The notes below the pieces were generated by a model. It did not search any database and was not told the origin of the DNA. It was given only the letters and a program-made list of their open reading frames with translations. Source: Porticoccaceae bacterium (GTDB lineage: Bacteria > Pseudomonadota > Gammaproteobacteria > Pseudomonadales > Porticoccaceae). From it: 64,000 nucleotides of DNA. The stretch is from positions 147,364 to 211,363 of the forward strand of contig DUBX01000042.1 of NCBI GenBank assembly GCA_012960115.1, written 5' to 3'. Below are positions 18,644-26,597 of the stretch, piece by piece. Each line of letters opens with the position of its first letter. The stretch's first letter is position 1. The translations under genes were made by a program, and so were the position numbers.

Positions 18644-19727
18644 ATGAATCTCAGCGATCTACTATCCCTAAGTATAAAAGAAGGGGCCTCAGATTTACAT
18701 CTTTCGTCAGGACTTTCGCCCATTTTGCGAATTGACGGCGATTTGGTGCGAACCGACTTGCCGGCAATGAGTTCTGATCATGTTGATAAACTCATCTATG
18801 AGGTTCTCAATGATCGGCAAATTGCGACTATTGAAGAGGGGGCTGAAGTTGATTTTTTCCTTTGAGATTCCGCATGTGGCGAGGTTTAGAGCCAATGTAT
18901 TCAATCAAAACCGTGGTCGAGCTGAAGCTTTTCGGTCAATCTCTGCCGACGTAGCGACTCTCGATGAACTCGAGTTGGGCGAAGTGTTTGAAGAGCTTTG
19001 CCTAAAGCCCCGAGGGTTAGTTTTGATTACTGGGCCAACCGGTTCTGGAAAATCTAAAACTCAGGCTGCTATGGTTGATCACATCAACAAAAATCGGGCA
19101 TTTCATATTCTCACTATTGAGGACCCTATTGAGTATGTTCACCAAAGTATAAAATCCTTAATTAATCAGCGCGAGGTAGGTCGTGATACCCAGAGTTTCA
19201 GTCAAGCGCTGCGAGCGGTTTTGCGTGAAGATCCCGATGTAGTCGTGGTCGGAGAAATGCGTGATCTAGAGACAATTCGCTTGGCATTGACAGCCGCAGA
19301 AGCGGGTCATTTAGTGTTTGCGACTCTACACACTACATCGGCCGCTTTGACGGTCAATCGAATTATTGATGTTTTTCCTGCCGCAGAGAAGGATATGGTT
19401 AGGTCGATGTTGTCAGATTCTTTATAGGCAGTGGTAACTCAGACCCTTATGAAGCGAAAGGTGGGTGGCAGAATTGCTGCTCATGAAATTATGATTGGGA
19501 CGCCGGCGATTCGTAATCTAATTAGAGAAGATAAGGTGGCTCAGATATATTCTGTTCTTCAAAGGGGGTCAGAATTTGGCATGAAAACTCTCGACCAAAG
19601 CCTAAGGCAGTTAGTAGATGATGAAATGATCACTCTTGAGGTTGCTAGAGAAAAGGCGGTCTATCCGGAATATTTTCAGGCGTTAAAAGAGGTAAAGGGC
19701 AAGGCTAAAATCACCAAAAACAACTGA
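18644..19727 (+). pseudogene. pilT: twitching motility ATPase PilT, disrupted by frameshift and nonsense
   Basis: PilT is the hexameric ATPase that retracts type IV pili. The N-terminal domain reads in one frame (MNLSDLLSLSIKEGASDLHL onward) to GAEVDF, where a run of six T at 18853-18858 (five restore the frame) shifts it. The next frame holds the rest, FSFEIPHVARFRANVFNQNR onward, interrupted by TAG at 19425-19427 where relatives have a Gln codon (SDSLxxVVTQT). Walker A reads GPTGSGKSKTQ instead of the usual GSGKSTTL. The Asp/Walker B and His boxes (LREDPDVVVVGEMRD, TLHTTSA) survive. No pilU follows. Two independent lesions plus the altered Walker A flank argue for real loss. Confidence 0.88.
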
Positions 19728-19803
19728 GTAAAAACATAATCTCTGGTATTCTTCTGTTAATGCCCTTGAGTTGCGGTTAGTTTTTTAATTTGGTTATGGG
19801 AAA

Positions 19804-19850
19804 TAATAACGACACTTTCTGTCAACTAAATAGTGGCAGTATCGTTATTA
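19804..19850. repeat. inverted repeat upstream of the EF-hand gene
   Basis: Perfect 9-base inverted repeat TAATAACGA (19804-19812) and TCGTTATTA (19842-19850), 29 bases apart, between the pilT remnant and the EF-hand start. It could be an operator or a remnant terminator; no T tract follows. Nothing further can be said. Confidence 0.4.
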
Positions 19851-19886
19851 CAAGCAAACCAACAGCTAAACGAGGAGATGATAAGG

Positions 19887-20252
19887 ATGAATAAAGGAAT
19901 TGTTTTTGTAATAGTATCGCTTATATCTGTTTCTGGATTCGCCGATCATCATAAAGGCGAGCGAGATAAAGGTCCTGGTCACGAGCGGTGGAGAGGGGAC
20001 TTATTTAAGGAGGCCGATCTTGATAACGATGACAAGGTATCTTTCGCGGAGCATGAGGCGATGGTCCAAAGAATGTCTGACCGAGGCCGTGCGCGTTTCC
20101 AAGAGATGGATTCGGATGGCGATGGCTTTGTCACTAAAAAAGAAGCTCGTAAAGCAAAAGAAGCTCGTAAAGCGCATAAGGGGAAAATGAAAGCTAAGCA
20201 TAAGAAACGAAAGGACCTAGACAAAGAAGGAAAAGGCTCGTCAGACGAGTAA
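19887..20252 (+). CDS. exported EF-hand protein with lysine-rich tail
   Basis: Small secreted or periplasmic calcium-binding protein of 121 residues. The ATG at 19887 is preceded by GAGGAG with 9-base spacing and begins a signal peptide (MNKGIVFVIVSLISVSGFA). Two EF-hand loops follow: DLDNDDKVSFAE near 41-52 and DSDGDGFVTKKE near 71-82. The tail (about 83-121) is strongly basic, with the repeat KEARKAKEARKAHKG. An upstream ATG at 19833 would bury the signal peptide. Partner unknown. A clear terminator follows. The call as EF-hand is firm; function is not. Confidence 0.78.
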   Translation: MNKGIVFVIVSLISVSGFADHHKGERDKGPGHERWRGDLFKEADLDNDDKVSFAEHEAMVQRMSDRGRARFQEMDSDGDGFVTKKEARKAKEARKAHKGKMKAKHKKRKDLDKEGKGSSDE

Positions 20253-20276
20253 AAGCAAAAGAGATATTTTATTGAC

Positions 20277-20308
20277 AAAAAGGCCGCTTAATTTAGCGGC
20301 CTTTTTTT
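20277..20308 (+). terminator. intrinsic terminator after EF-hand gene
   Basis: Stem AGGCCGCT / AGCGGCCT (8 bases, loop TAATTT) followed by seven T, with A residues upstream. A textbook Rho-independent terminator, separating the EF-hand gene from rpe. Confidence 0.93.
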
Positions 20309-20389
20309 GTAATTTTGCCCCTGTCCTCAGTCGCAGTATATAATGATTTCTAAATTCTACTTATATGACTAACCAAATTCAGGTGCCCT

Positions 20390-21061
20390 ATGATTGATTA
20401 TTTAATTGCCCCTTCTATTTTAGCGGCTAATTTTGCTCGTCTAGGAGATGAGGTCGATAATGTACTGGAGGCAGGCGCTGATATAGTCCATTTTGACGTC
20501 ATGGATAATCATTATGTACCTAACCTGACTATCGGGCCGATGGTGTGTAAGGCCTTGCGGGATCATGGAGTTACCGCTCCGATTGATGTCCATCTTATGG
20601 TCAGCCCAGTAGACGACTTAATTAGAATGTTTGCCGATGCCGGTGCCAGCTATATCACATTTCACCCAGAGGCAACCAATCACATTGATAGGTCTTTGCA
20701 GTTAGTGCGAGAGCTTGGCTGTAAGTCTGGGCTTGTGTTAAACCCTGGAACGGGTCTTGGTACCACTCAGTGGGTGATGGATAAAATCGATATGTTACTG
20801 TTAATGTCAGTTAACCCGGGCTTTGGTGGTCAGACATTTATTCCTTCAACAATTGATAAATTAAAACAAGCCAGAAAAATGATCGATACCAGTGGGTATG
20901 ATATTCGGTTAGAAGTTGATGGCGGCGTGGGCGTTGCCAATATCGCTGAGATTGCCGCAGCAGGTGCAGACACATTTGTCGCTGGATCAGCTATTTTCAG
21001 TCAGCCAGATTACGCCGAGGTGATTGGTAAGCTTCGTGCTGAACTTGCTAGCGTAGGGTAG
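20390..21061 (+). CDS. rpe: ribulose-phosphate 3-epimerase
   Basis: Interconverts ribulose-5-phosphate and xylulose-5-phosphate in the pentose phosphate pathway. TIM barrel of 223 residues: [16 protein letters not shown] near the start, [12 protein letters not shown] with catalytic Asp and metal His, HLMV near 65, [10 protein letters not shown] near 140, and EVDGGV near 177. In Pseudomonas rpe is followed by gph and trpE; here gph is absent and trpE follows after 221 bases. Confidence 0.97.
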   Translation: MIDYLIAPSILAANFARLGDEVDNVLEAGADIVHFDVMDNHYVPNLTIGPMVCKALRDHGVTAPIDVHLMVSPVDDLIRMFADAGASYITFHPEATNHIDRSLQLVRELGCKSGLVLNPGTGLGTTQWVMDKIDMLLLMSVNPGFGGQTFIPSTIDKLKQARKMIDTSGYDIRLEVDGGVGVANIAEIAAAGADTFVAGSAIFSQPDYAEVIGKLRAELASVG

Positions 21062-21164
21062 TGCTAAGCGCTGGTGTTATGGCTTTAGGGAGCCAGCCAG
21101 AAGCCAGAGGTTTATTGATCTAGTGATATTGATTACAATGATAGCCTCATTAAGGAGATCGTCT

Positions 21165-21221
21165 TTGAAAGACACTTTGCATGTTCGTTTTAAGTTGAGT
21201 TTTTGCTGTTGGCGAGGCTGA
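21165..21221 (+). CDS. possible trp leader peptide
   Basis: An 18-codon frame starting with TTG reads MKDTLHVRFKLSFCCWRG and stops at TGA 21219. AAGGAG at 21152-21157 with 7-base spacing is one of the best ribosome binding sites in the region. It contains a Trp codon at position 16, next to two Cys. A 7-base stem, CGAGGCT-GATT-AGCCTTG (21213-21230), overlaps the Trp and stop codons. TACAAT at 21134-21139 could be a -10 box. Attenuation of trpE by a leader is known in Pseudomonas putida, but that involves tandem Trp codons and a terminator, and I see no T tract here. A tentative call. Confidence 0.4.
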   Translation: MKDTLHVRFKLSFCCWRG

Positions 21222-21282
21222 TTAGCCTTGGGCATCTTGCGTGCCTGCATAAACTAAATTATAAAAGAACCAGGAAGCTGTC

Positions 21283-22761
21283 ATGAACCCCGATACATTT
21301 GCCACCTTGGCAACCCAAAACTTCAATCGAATTCCCATCACTCGTGAGGTGCTCGCTGATCTAGAAACACCCTTGAGTGTTTATTTAAAGTTGGCGTTTG
21401 GATCAAATTCTTATCTTTTCGAATCCGTTCAAGGCGGCGAAAAATGGGGCCGTTACTCCCTCATTGGCTTGCAGACATCTACCGTGCTTAAGCTATATGG
21501 AAACCGGTTGGAGATCATTCGCGACGGCAAACCCATGGTAGCCAGAACGGCTGATGACCCACTGGCCGAAGTGGAACGGTTCCGAAATCTCTTTAGTATG
21601 CCAGACCTGCCAGATTTACCTAGATTTACCGGCGGGCTGGTTGGCTACTTTGGTTATGACACGGTGCGTTATGTAGAACCAAGATTGGCTAAAAGCGCGC
21701 CGCCAGATCAACTTGGTACGCCGGATGTATTATTGATGGCATCTGACGAGGTAGCTGTTTTCGATAATCTTTCAGGCACGATCATGCTGGTAGTGCATGC
21801 GGATGCTAAAGATCCTAATGCTTTAGCTGATGCTGAAATTAGGCTGGATGAGTTAGAAGATAAACTAGCTCAACCAAAGCCTGAGTTGCCACCTATGAAT
21901 ATGAATAGCGACGGCCTTGCGGAAGACGCCTTCGTATCTAGCTTTGGTAAAGATAATTACAAACGAGCCGTTGACAAAGTGAAGCAGTACACGCTGTCTG
22001 GGGACGTCATGCAGGTGGTTCCCTCGCAACGATTCTCTGCCCCCTTTGATGAAGCGCCGATAAACTTGTATCGTGCCTTGCGCCGACTTAACCCTTCTCC
22101 CTATATGTACTTCCTCGATTTAGAAGACTTTCATATTGTCGGCTCTTCCCCTGAGGTATTAGCCCGATTGGAAGACGAACAAGTGACGGTGCGTCCTATC
22201 GCTGGCACGCGTCGGCGTGGTGAAACGGCAGTCGATGATCAATTATTAGAAAAAGAAATGTTGGCCGACCCTAAAGAAATTGCCGAACATCTTATGTTGA
22301 TTGATTTAGGTCGTAATGATGTCGGAAGAATTAGCCAGCCGGGATCTGTGGAAGTGACCGAAAAAATGGTGGTTGAACGCTATTCCCATGTTATGCATAT
22401 TACTTCAAATGTGGTGGGCCAAGTGAATGCAGGGATGAGTGCAATTGACGTCTTGAAGGCAACCTTACCGGCTGGAACCTTGAGTGGCGCGCCTAAAATT
22501 AGAGCCATGGAAATTATTGATGAACTAGAGCCGGTGAAGCGAAATATTTATGGCGGCGCCGTGGGCTACATTGGCTGGAATGGCAATATGGATATGGCTA
22601 TTGCGATCCGCACCGCGGTTATCAAAGACAAGACGTTACATGTTCAGGCTGGCGGTGGTGTTGTTGCCGATTCAGTCCCTGAGTTAGAGTGGGAAGAGAC
22701 GATGAATAAAGCGCGAGCGGTCATGCGCGCAGCAGCAATGGTTTGTGGGGTAGTCAAGTGA
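21283..22761 (+). CDS. trpE: anthranilate synthase component I
   Basis: Makes anthranilate from chorismate with ammonia supplied by TrpG; first step of tryptophan synthesis. It has 492 residues. The N-terminal feedback site includes LLESxxS-type residues in [20 protein letters not shown] (about 42-61); the chorismate-binding domain contains [28 protein letters not shown] and the terminal [17 protein letters not shown]. Its TGA overlaps the trpG GTG by 4 bases, so TrpE and TrpG production are coupled. In Pseudomonas trpE and trpGDC are separate; here they form one contiguous run. Confidence 0.97.
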   Translation: MNPDTFATLATQNFNRIPITREVLADLETPLSVYLKLAFGSNSYLFESVQGGEKWGRYSLIGLQTSTVLKLYGNRLEIIRDGKPMVARTADDPLAEVERFRNLFSMPDLPDLPRFTGGLVGYFGYDTVRYVEPRLAKSAPPDQLGTPDVLLMASDEVAVFDNLSGTIMLVVHADAKDPNALADAEIRLDELEDKLAQPKPELPPMNMNSDGLAEDAFVSSFGKDNYKRAVDKVKQYTLSGDVMQVVPSQRFSAPFDEAPINLYRALRRLNPSPYMYFLDLEDFHIVGSSPEVLARLEDEQVTVRPIAGTRRRGETAVDDQLLEKEMLADPKEIAEHLMLIDLGRNDVGRISQPGSVEVTEKMVVERYSHVMHITSNVVGQVNAGMSAIDVLKATLPAGTLSGAPKIRAMEIIDELEPVKRNIYGGAVGYIGWNGNMDMAIAIRTAVIKDKTLHVQAGGGVVADSVPELEWEETMNKARAVMRAAAMVCGVVK

Positions 22762-23336
22762 TTTTAATGATTGATAATTACGATTCTTTTACCTACAACA
22801 TTGTTCAGTATTTGGCGGAATTAAAGGCAGATGTTCAGGTCTTTAGAAATGATGAAATTACTATTGCGGATATCGAAAAATTAGCGCCAGAAAAGATAGT
22901 TATCTCTCCAGGGCCCTGCACGCCGAATGAAGCAGGTATTTCGGTTGAGGCCATAACTAGCTTTGCCGGTAAGTTACCCATTTTAGGTGTTTGCCTTGGC
23001 CATCAAAGCATTGCCCAGGCGTTTGGCGGCAAGATTATCCGCGCCAAGCAGGTGATGCACGGTAAGACTTCAAGAATCTGTCATCACAATAGCGGTGTCT
23101 TTCAGGGCCTTAGCGCGCGCTTTGTGGCCACCCGTTACCACTCATTGGTGATTGAGCAGAGTAGTTTGCCGTCCTGTCTTGAGATTACTGCATGGACTGA
23201 AAATGAAGATGGCTCATTAGATGAGATCATGGGGGTACGCCACAAAGAATTGACTATTGAGGGTGTTCAGTTTCATCCCGAATCGATTCTTACAGAGCAT
23301 GGACATGATTTACTACGTAACTTTTTGGAGGCTTAG
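22758..23336 (+). CDS. trpG: anthranilate synthase component II (glutamine amidotransferase)
   Basis: Class I glutamine amidotransferase that feeds ammonia to TrpE. I start at the GTG at 22758 (GTGA overlap with trpE), giving [20 protein letters not shown], 192 residues; an ATG five codons earlier lies inside trpE and adds non-family residues. The nucleophile Cys79 is in LGVCLGHQ, and the His/Glu pair is in [13 protein letters not shown]. As the organism also needs 4-amino-4-deoxychorismate, this subunit may be shared with PabB, as in many bacteria; inference only. Confidence 0.95.
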   Translation: MILMIDNYDSFTYNIVQYLAELKADVQVFRNDEITIADIEKLAPEKIVISPGPCTPNEAGISVEAITSFAGKLPILGVCLGHQSIAQAFGGKIIRAKQVMHGKTSRICHHNSGVFQGLSARFVATRYHSLVIEQSSLPSCLEITAWTENEDGSLDEIMGVRHKELTIEGVQFHPESILTEHGHDLLRNFLEA

Positions 23337-23339
23337 TCC

Positions 23340-24356
23340 GTGGAAATTAAGCAGGCTTTACGGTTAATTATTAATCAACTGGATCTAACTAGAGAGGCGA
23401 TGCGCGACGTCATGCGTCAGATCATGTCTGGTGCCGCCAGCGATGCCCAAATAGGTGCTTTTTTAGTCGCACTGCGCATCAAAGGCGAGTCCATTGATGA
23501 AATCACAGGCGCTGTTGAAGTGATGCGTGAGCTTGTCACAGGAGTTGAAATTTACGGCGATAATTTAGTTGATATTGTGGGCACTGGAGGTGATGAATCT
23601 AATCTATTCAATGTTTCTACGGCTTCAACCTTTGTCGTAGCAGCGGCCGGTGGGCGCGTAGCAAAACATGGGAATCGCTCGGTAAGTAGTAAAAGCGGTG
23701 CTGCTGACGTGCTTGAAGCCGCGGGTGTCAATCTGAATCTGAATGCCGAGCAGGTAGCGCAGTGTGTTGACCAGATAGGTGTGGGGTTTATGTATGCACC
23801 TTCTCACCACAGCGCGATGAAACATGCCGTTGGACCGAGAAAGGAGTTAGCACTGAGAACGATTTTTAATATTCTTGGGCCTATGACGAATCCGGCGGCG
23901 GTTAAACGACAGCTTATAGGCGTTTATGACCAAGCCTTATGCCGGCCTATGGCAGAGGTGCTTGGTCGATTGGGGGCAGAGCATGTAATGGTGGTGCACT
24001 CGGCAGACGGATTGGATGAGATTAGTATCGCGGCAAAAACATTTGTTGCAGAGTTCAAAGACGGGCTACTTACTGAATATAGCATATTTCCAGAGGTCTA
24101 TTTTAATGAGCGACAATCACTAAGCGGATTGTCTGTTCTGGATGCTCAAGAATCGCTTGCCTTAATCACTTCGGCACTTGGCGGAGAATTGCCAGCCGCG
24201 GCTAACTTGATCGCCCTTAATGCTGGTGCGGCACTCTATGTCGCTGGATGTGCAGAATCTATTCAAGACGGATTTGCCATGGCGCAGCAGTCAATTACGT
24301 CTGGAGCGGCGAGTGCAAAAATAGATCAACTTGTGAAGCTTACCAATAGTATTTAG
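23340..24356 (+). CDS. trpD: anthranilate phosphoribosyltransferase
   Basis: Transfers phosphoribose from PRPP to anthranilate. Start is GTG at 23340, three bases after the trpG stop; 338 residues. The family stretches [38 protein letters not shown] and [10 protein letters not shown] are present. One oddity: the PRPP loop reads [14 protein letters not shown], where the family usually has GTGGDG, so the loop glycine is Glu. The rest looks fully functional. Confidence 0.96.
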   Translation: MEIKQALRLIINQLDLTREAMRDVMRQIMSGAASDAQIGAFLVALRIKGESIDEITGAVEVMRELVTGVEIYGDNLVDIVGTGGDESNLFNVSTASTFVVAAAGGRVAKHGNRSVSSKSGAADVLEAAGVNLNLNAEQVAQCVDQIGVGFMYAPSHHSAMKHAVGPRKELALRTIFNILGPMTNPAAVKRQLIGVYDQALCRPMAEVLGRLGAEHVMVVHSADGLDEISIAAKTFVAEFKDGLLTEYSIFPEVYFNERQSLSGLSVLDAQESLALITSALGGELPAAANLIALNAGAALYVAGCAESIQDGFAMAQQSITSGAASAKIDQLVKLTNSI

Positions 24357-24378
24357 CTTGACCAAAAGAGAGGCACTC

Positions 24379-25179
24379 ATGACTGCAGAAACACCGACCA
24401 TATTAAAGAAAATTTTAGCGCGAAAGCGGGTAGAAGTTGCCGAGCGCAGTGCCTTGGTGTCCCTATCTATTTTGATTGAAAATTTGGTAACAGCCTCTAA
24501 GCCAAGAGGTTTCACTCAGGCGGTTAAGGCAAAGGTAAGCGTCGGGGAATCAGCTGTTATTGCAGAAATCAAAAAAGCTTCTCCGAGTAAAGGAGTCATT
24601 CGCAACAGTTTCGACCCAGCACAGATTGCTAAGAGTTATGAAAAGGGAGGAGCCTGTTGCCTATCTGTATTGACTGACATTGATTTCTTTCAAGGCTCAG
24701 ATATTCACCTGCAGGCGGCTCGCGAGGCATGCAACCTGCCGGTTATCCGAAAAGATTTTATTGTTGATGAATACCAGATTTACGAGGCTCGCGTGTTAGG
24801 CGCCGACTGCATTTTGTTAATTGTCGCTGCTCTTGATGAAATACAGCTAAAGCAGCTGCATAAGCTTGCGGTATCTCTTGGGATGGATGTGCTAGTTGAG
24901 GTGCATAATGAATATGAATTAGAGATAGCTATTCAGTTAGAGAACACCCTGATTGGGGTTAATAACCGTAATTTGCATACCTTTGAGGTTTCTTTGGAAA
25001 ACACTTATCGGTTGCTGGATAAAATGCCTTCGAAAACAATAGTGGTGACAGAGAGCGGTATTCATACCTCTGCTGATGTCATTGCAATGCGCAAGAGGAA
25101 TGTTCAGGGATTTTTAGTGGGCGAAGCATTCATGCGAAGTGAGCAGCCTGGCGAGAAATTGAAAGAATTATTCAGTTAG
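24379..25179 (+). CDS. trpC: indole-3-glycerol phosphate synthase
   Basis: Ring closure of carboxyphenylamino-deoxyribulose-phosphate to indole-glycerol phosphate. The ATG at 24379 has AGAGAGG five bases upstream and gives [20 protein letters not shown], 266 residues as in Pseudomonas; an upstream TTG at 24358 is less likely. Catalytic stretches [37 protein letters not shown] and VTESGI are intact. The PRAI domain fused in E. coli TrpC is absent, so trpF must lie elsewhere. The converging Crp/Vfr remnant follows, as vfr follows trpC in Pseudomonas. Confidence 0.97.
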   Translation: MTAETPTILKKILARKRVEVAERSALVSLSILIENLVTASKPRGFTQAVKAKVSVGESAVIAEIKKASPSKGVIRNSFDPAQIAKSYEKGGACCLSVLTDIDFFQGSDIHLQAAREACNLPVIRKDFIVDEYQIYEARVLGADCILLIVAALDEIQLKQLHKLAVSLGMDVLVEVHNEYELEIAIQLENTLIGVNNRNLHTFEVSLENTYRLLDKMPSKTIVVTESGIHTSADVIAMRKRNVQGFLVGEAFMRSEQPGEKLKELFS

Positions 25180-25243
25180 CGTTACGCTAGCGATAAAGCT
25201 GGTACAAAAATATTACTGATGAGATTGTAATTGAAGCTATGAT

Positions 25244-25827
25244 TCATCGGGCGCCGAGAAGGACTATAGTTTTGCCTGCAACAGTTATAAGACCGTGGCT
25301 TTCAAGTTCTTTTATCACTCGTCCGGCCATTTCACGCCAACAAACCACAATGCGGCCAATTTTCTGGCGAGTAATCTTAATCTGCATCCCGTCTGGGTGA
25401 GTCATGGCATCAGGTTGCTTTGCAAGATTTTTAAGTACCTGAGTAATGCGGCCAGTGACACTTAAGAACGCCAAATCACTTGCTTTTTGGATCGTTTACC
25501 TAAGTCTCTTAGCAATCTGCTTGGCGACCGAAATAAGATTTCAGGTTCTTTTTGATAAAGCGCCCTGCACTTTGAGTAGCTAATTTCACAGACTTCACAG
25601 TCAGTTTTAGTTTTAATCCATGCACTACAAGGGTGCTCTTCAAAAAGGCCCATTTCTCCAAAAAACTCACCTGGATTGAGGTAGGTGACTATCATGTCTT
25701 TTTCGTCATTTCCATCTACGTCACCGGCATAGATCATGGTACTTTTTACTGGATAACGCCTTCTATGAAAGTTAGATAGAAATAATTTTTCGCTCTTAGC
25801 GGCAATTGGTAGCGCGGACATATTCAT
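25244..25827 (-). pseudogene. vfr: cAMP receptor protein (Crp/Vfr) remnant
   Basis: Crp/Vfr is the cAMP-dependent global regulator. The first frame (25827 to 25462) has HRRRYPVKSTMIYAGD, then jumps to DMIVTYLNPGEFFGEMGLF, lacking some 15-19 residues of the cAMP-binding beta-roll. The cAMP-binding Arg of ERSAW is replaced (HPCSAW). A frameshift near 25465-25475 (about four bases missing, GDLAF expected) ends that frame; the second frame (25474 to 25244) carries [20 protein letters not shown] onward and [20 protein letters not shown], but the recognition helix reads VVCWREM instead of VGCSREM. Deletion, frameshift and loss of binding residues together make a non-functional gene. It sits after trpC, the position of vfr in Pseudomonas. 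Confidence 0.88.
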
Positions 25828-25992
25828 GATAGTTCCTAAATTATAGGTCTATGGTGGTACCAGCATATTTATCGCTTCCACCATTGCCTTAGCAAAGGTA
25901 AATAGTAACTCTTTATTATGCGGTTATGCATACATATCCAAAAAAAGAAACAATGGGAGGTGCCATTTAAAAGCAACGGCTAAAAAAAGCTT

Positions 25993-26019
25993 AAAAAAAA
26001 GGGACCTTAGAAGGTCCCT
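25993..26019 (-). terminator. intrinsic terminator of unit 1
   Basis: Stem AGGGACCTT / AAGGTCCCT (9 bases, 2-base CT in the middle) followed on the minus strand by eight T. A small hairpin ATCCT-N6-AGGAT lies just upstream (26041-26026). Confidence 0.9.
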
Positions 26020-26110
26020 ATAAAAATCCTATAGCAAGGATTAAGAGGGGTTTGGTTCAAGCTGAATTTGGTTGTACGATTTTTAGAGCCGCTAAGTGGG
26101 CTGGTTCTTC

Positions 26111-26218
26111 TTACTGCTTATTTTTTATTTCTGGTGCTTTCAACTTAACGAAGTCATCTTTAGCAATTGCAGCGCCTGCTAGTCCAGTGAAACCTATTAG
26201 CAAATACACGAGCGTCAT
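26111..26218 (-). CDS. 35-residue membrane peptide, unknown
   Basis: Short frame not recognised as any family. The ATG at 26218 has AAGGA eight bases upstream (26231-26227). It reads MTLVYLLIGFTGLAGAAIAK, then a charged tail DDFVKLKAPEIKNKQ and TAA. Residues 3-19 form one hydrophobic segment, and with the AxA at the end it could be a signal peptide releasing a 16-residue product or a single-pass membrane peptide. It lies within tandem unit 1, under the presumed LysR operator. Unit 2 has no equivalent hydrophobic segment. Confidence 0.5.
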   Translation of the reverse strand: MTLVYLLIGFTGLAGAAIAKDDFVKLKAPEIKNKQ

Positions 26219-26284
26219 TTCTATTTTCCTTAATCGTTTGAGAGCGTCATTGCTCCGATGGATGCACTATATTGCTCGAGAGGT

Positions 26285-26320
26285 CATGATGCAAATGCAT
26301 TATATGCATCAACTATATGC
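26285..26320. promoter_or_regulatory. 36-base box 1, probable LysR operator
   Basis: Matches box 2 (26533-26568) at 30 of 36 positions with no gap. Contains TGCATTATATGCA, a T-N11-A element with inverted TGCA ends, the general form of LysR-type sites. On the minus strand it also contains TATAGT, a possible -10 hexamer for unit 1. It lies about 67 bases before the peptide start. Confidence 0.6.
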
Positions 26321-26352
26321 AAAAATGATATGACGTGGAGTGATTCAAAATA

Positions 26353-26381
26353 TAAAAAAAAGGGACCTTAGAAAGGTCCCT
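26353..26381 (-). terminator. intrinsic terminator of unit 2
   Basis: Stem AGGGACCTT / AAGGTCCCT (9 bases, 3-base loop TCT) followed on the minus strand by seven to eight T. Same stem sequence as terminator 1, about 360 bases away. Confidence 0.9.
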
Positions 26382-26530
26382 TTGAAAAATCCTGTAGCAG
26401 GATTAAGAGGGGTAATGATCGCGAACGAATCTGGTCGTGCTTTCTCAAGTTAAAGTCTAAACCTAGTTCTTAGTTTTGAATTTAGAAACTTTAATAACTA
26501 CATCGATGTTGCTAATATAGTTGCTCACGA
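26353..26530 (-). ncRNA. tandem small transcription unit 2 (sRNA-like)
   Basis: Minus-strand paralogue of unit 1, between box 2 and terminator 2. Its 3' part repeats that of unit 1: CCCCTCTTAA (26412-26403), hairpin ATCCTG-CTA-CAGGAT (26403-26389), then the terminator. The body is about 115 bases shorter than unit 1 and lacks the membrane peptide. A 21-codon GTG frame (26528-26463) exists but has no ribosome binding site. The unpaired C-rich stretch is complementary to AAGAGGGG-type Shine-Dalgarno sequences, so it could act as an antisense regulator of translation. No family recognised. Confidence 0.55.
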
Positions 26531-26532
26531 GG

Positions 26533-26568
26533 CATAATCCAAATGCATTGATTGCATGAACTATATGC
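26533..26568. promoter_or_regulatory. 36-base box 2, probable LysR operator and divergent promoter
   Basis: Second copy of the box, 29 bases before the lysR ATG. Contains TGCATTGATTGCA, a T-N11-A element with perfect inverted TGCA ends, and ACTATATGC shared with box 1. It lies between lysR (+) and unit 2 (-), the usual place for a site at which a LysR regulator represses itself and controls a divergent target. Confidence 0.62.
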
Positions 26569-26597
26569 GTTTTTGGTATACCCGTTAAGAGGCTCTG

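Larger units (their letters stand above)
25993..26284 (-). ncRNA. tandem small transcription unit 1 (peptide mRNA/sRNA-like)
   Basis: Part of the 770-base stretch (25828-26597) without any larger gene. On the minus strand, downstream of a 36-base box (26285-26320), the unit has a ribosome binding site and a 35-codon frame (26218-26111), a 3' untranslated part with the C-rich stretch CCCCTCTTAA (26050-26041), a 5-base-stem hairpin (26041-26026) and a terminator (26019-25993). The 3' part closely matches unit 2. The unit may act through its peptide, its 3' RNA, or both. The transcript start is inferred; no promoter was scored. I see nothing in 25828-25990. Confidence 0.55.

Noticed and set aside
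18780-19427. PilT-like frame starting at 18780 as a functional shorter PilT
   Set aside because: The first 25 codons are the shifted reading of the N-terminal domain; it lacks the N-terminal PAS-like domain and ends at an early TAG.
21213-21260. trp attenuator terminator
   Set aside because: No stem followed by a T tract; the downstream sequence is AAACTAAATTATAAAAG. Only the leader peptide is listed, tentatively.
25176-25200. Terminator after trpC
   Set aside because: TAGCG-TTA-CGCTA is a 5-base stem only, followed by GATAAAG; too weak to call.
26052-26333. 93-codon plus-strand frame over the tandem units
   Set aside because: Antisense to the box, hairpin and peptide of unit 1; sequence has no domain, no ribosome binding site and mixes the operator box into its C-terminus.
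25990-26412. Possible CRISPR-like or transposon repeat
   Set aside because: Only two copies, about 360 bases apart, each ending in a terminator; no target duplication or spacers. Better read as duplicated transcription units.
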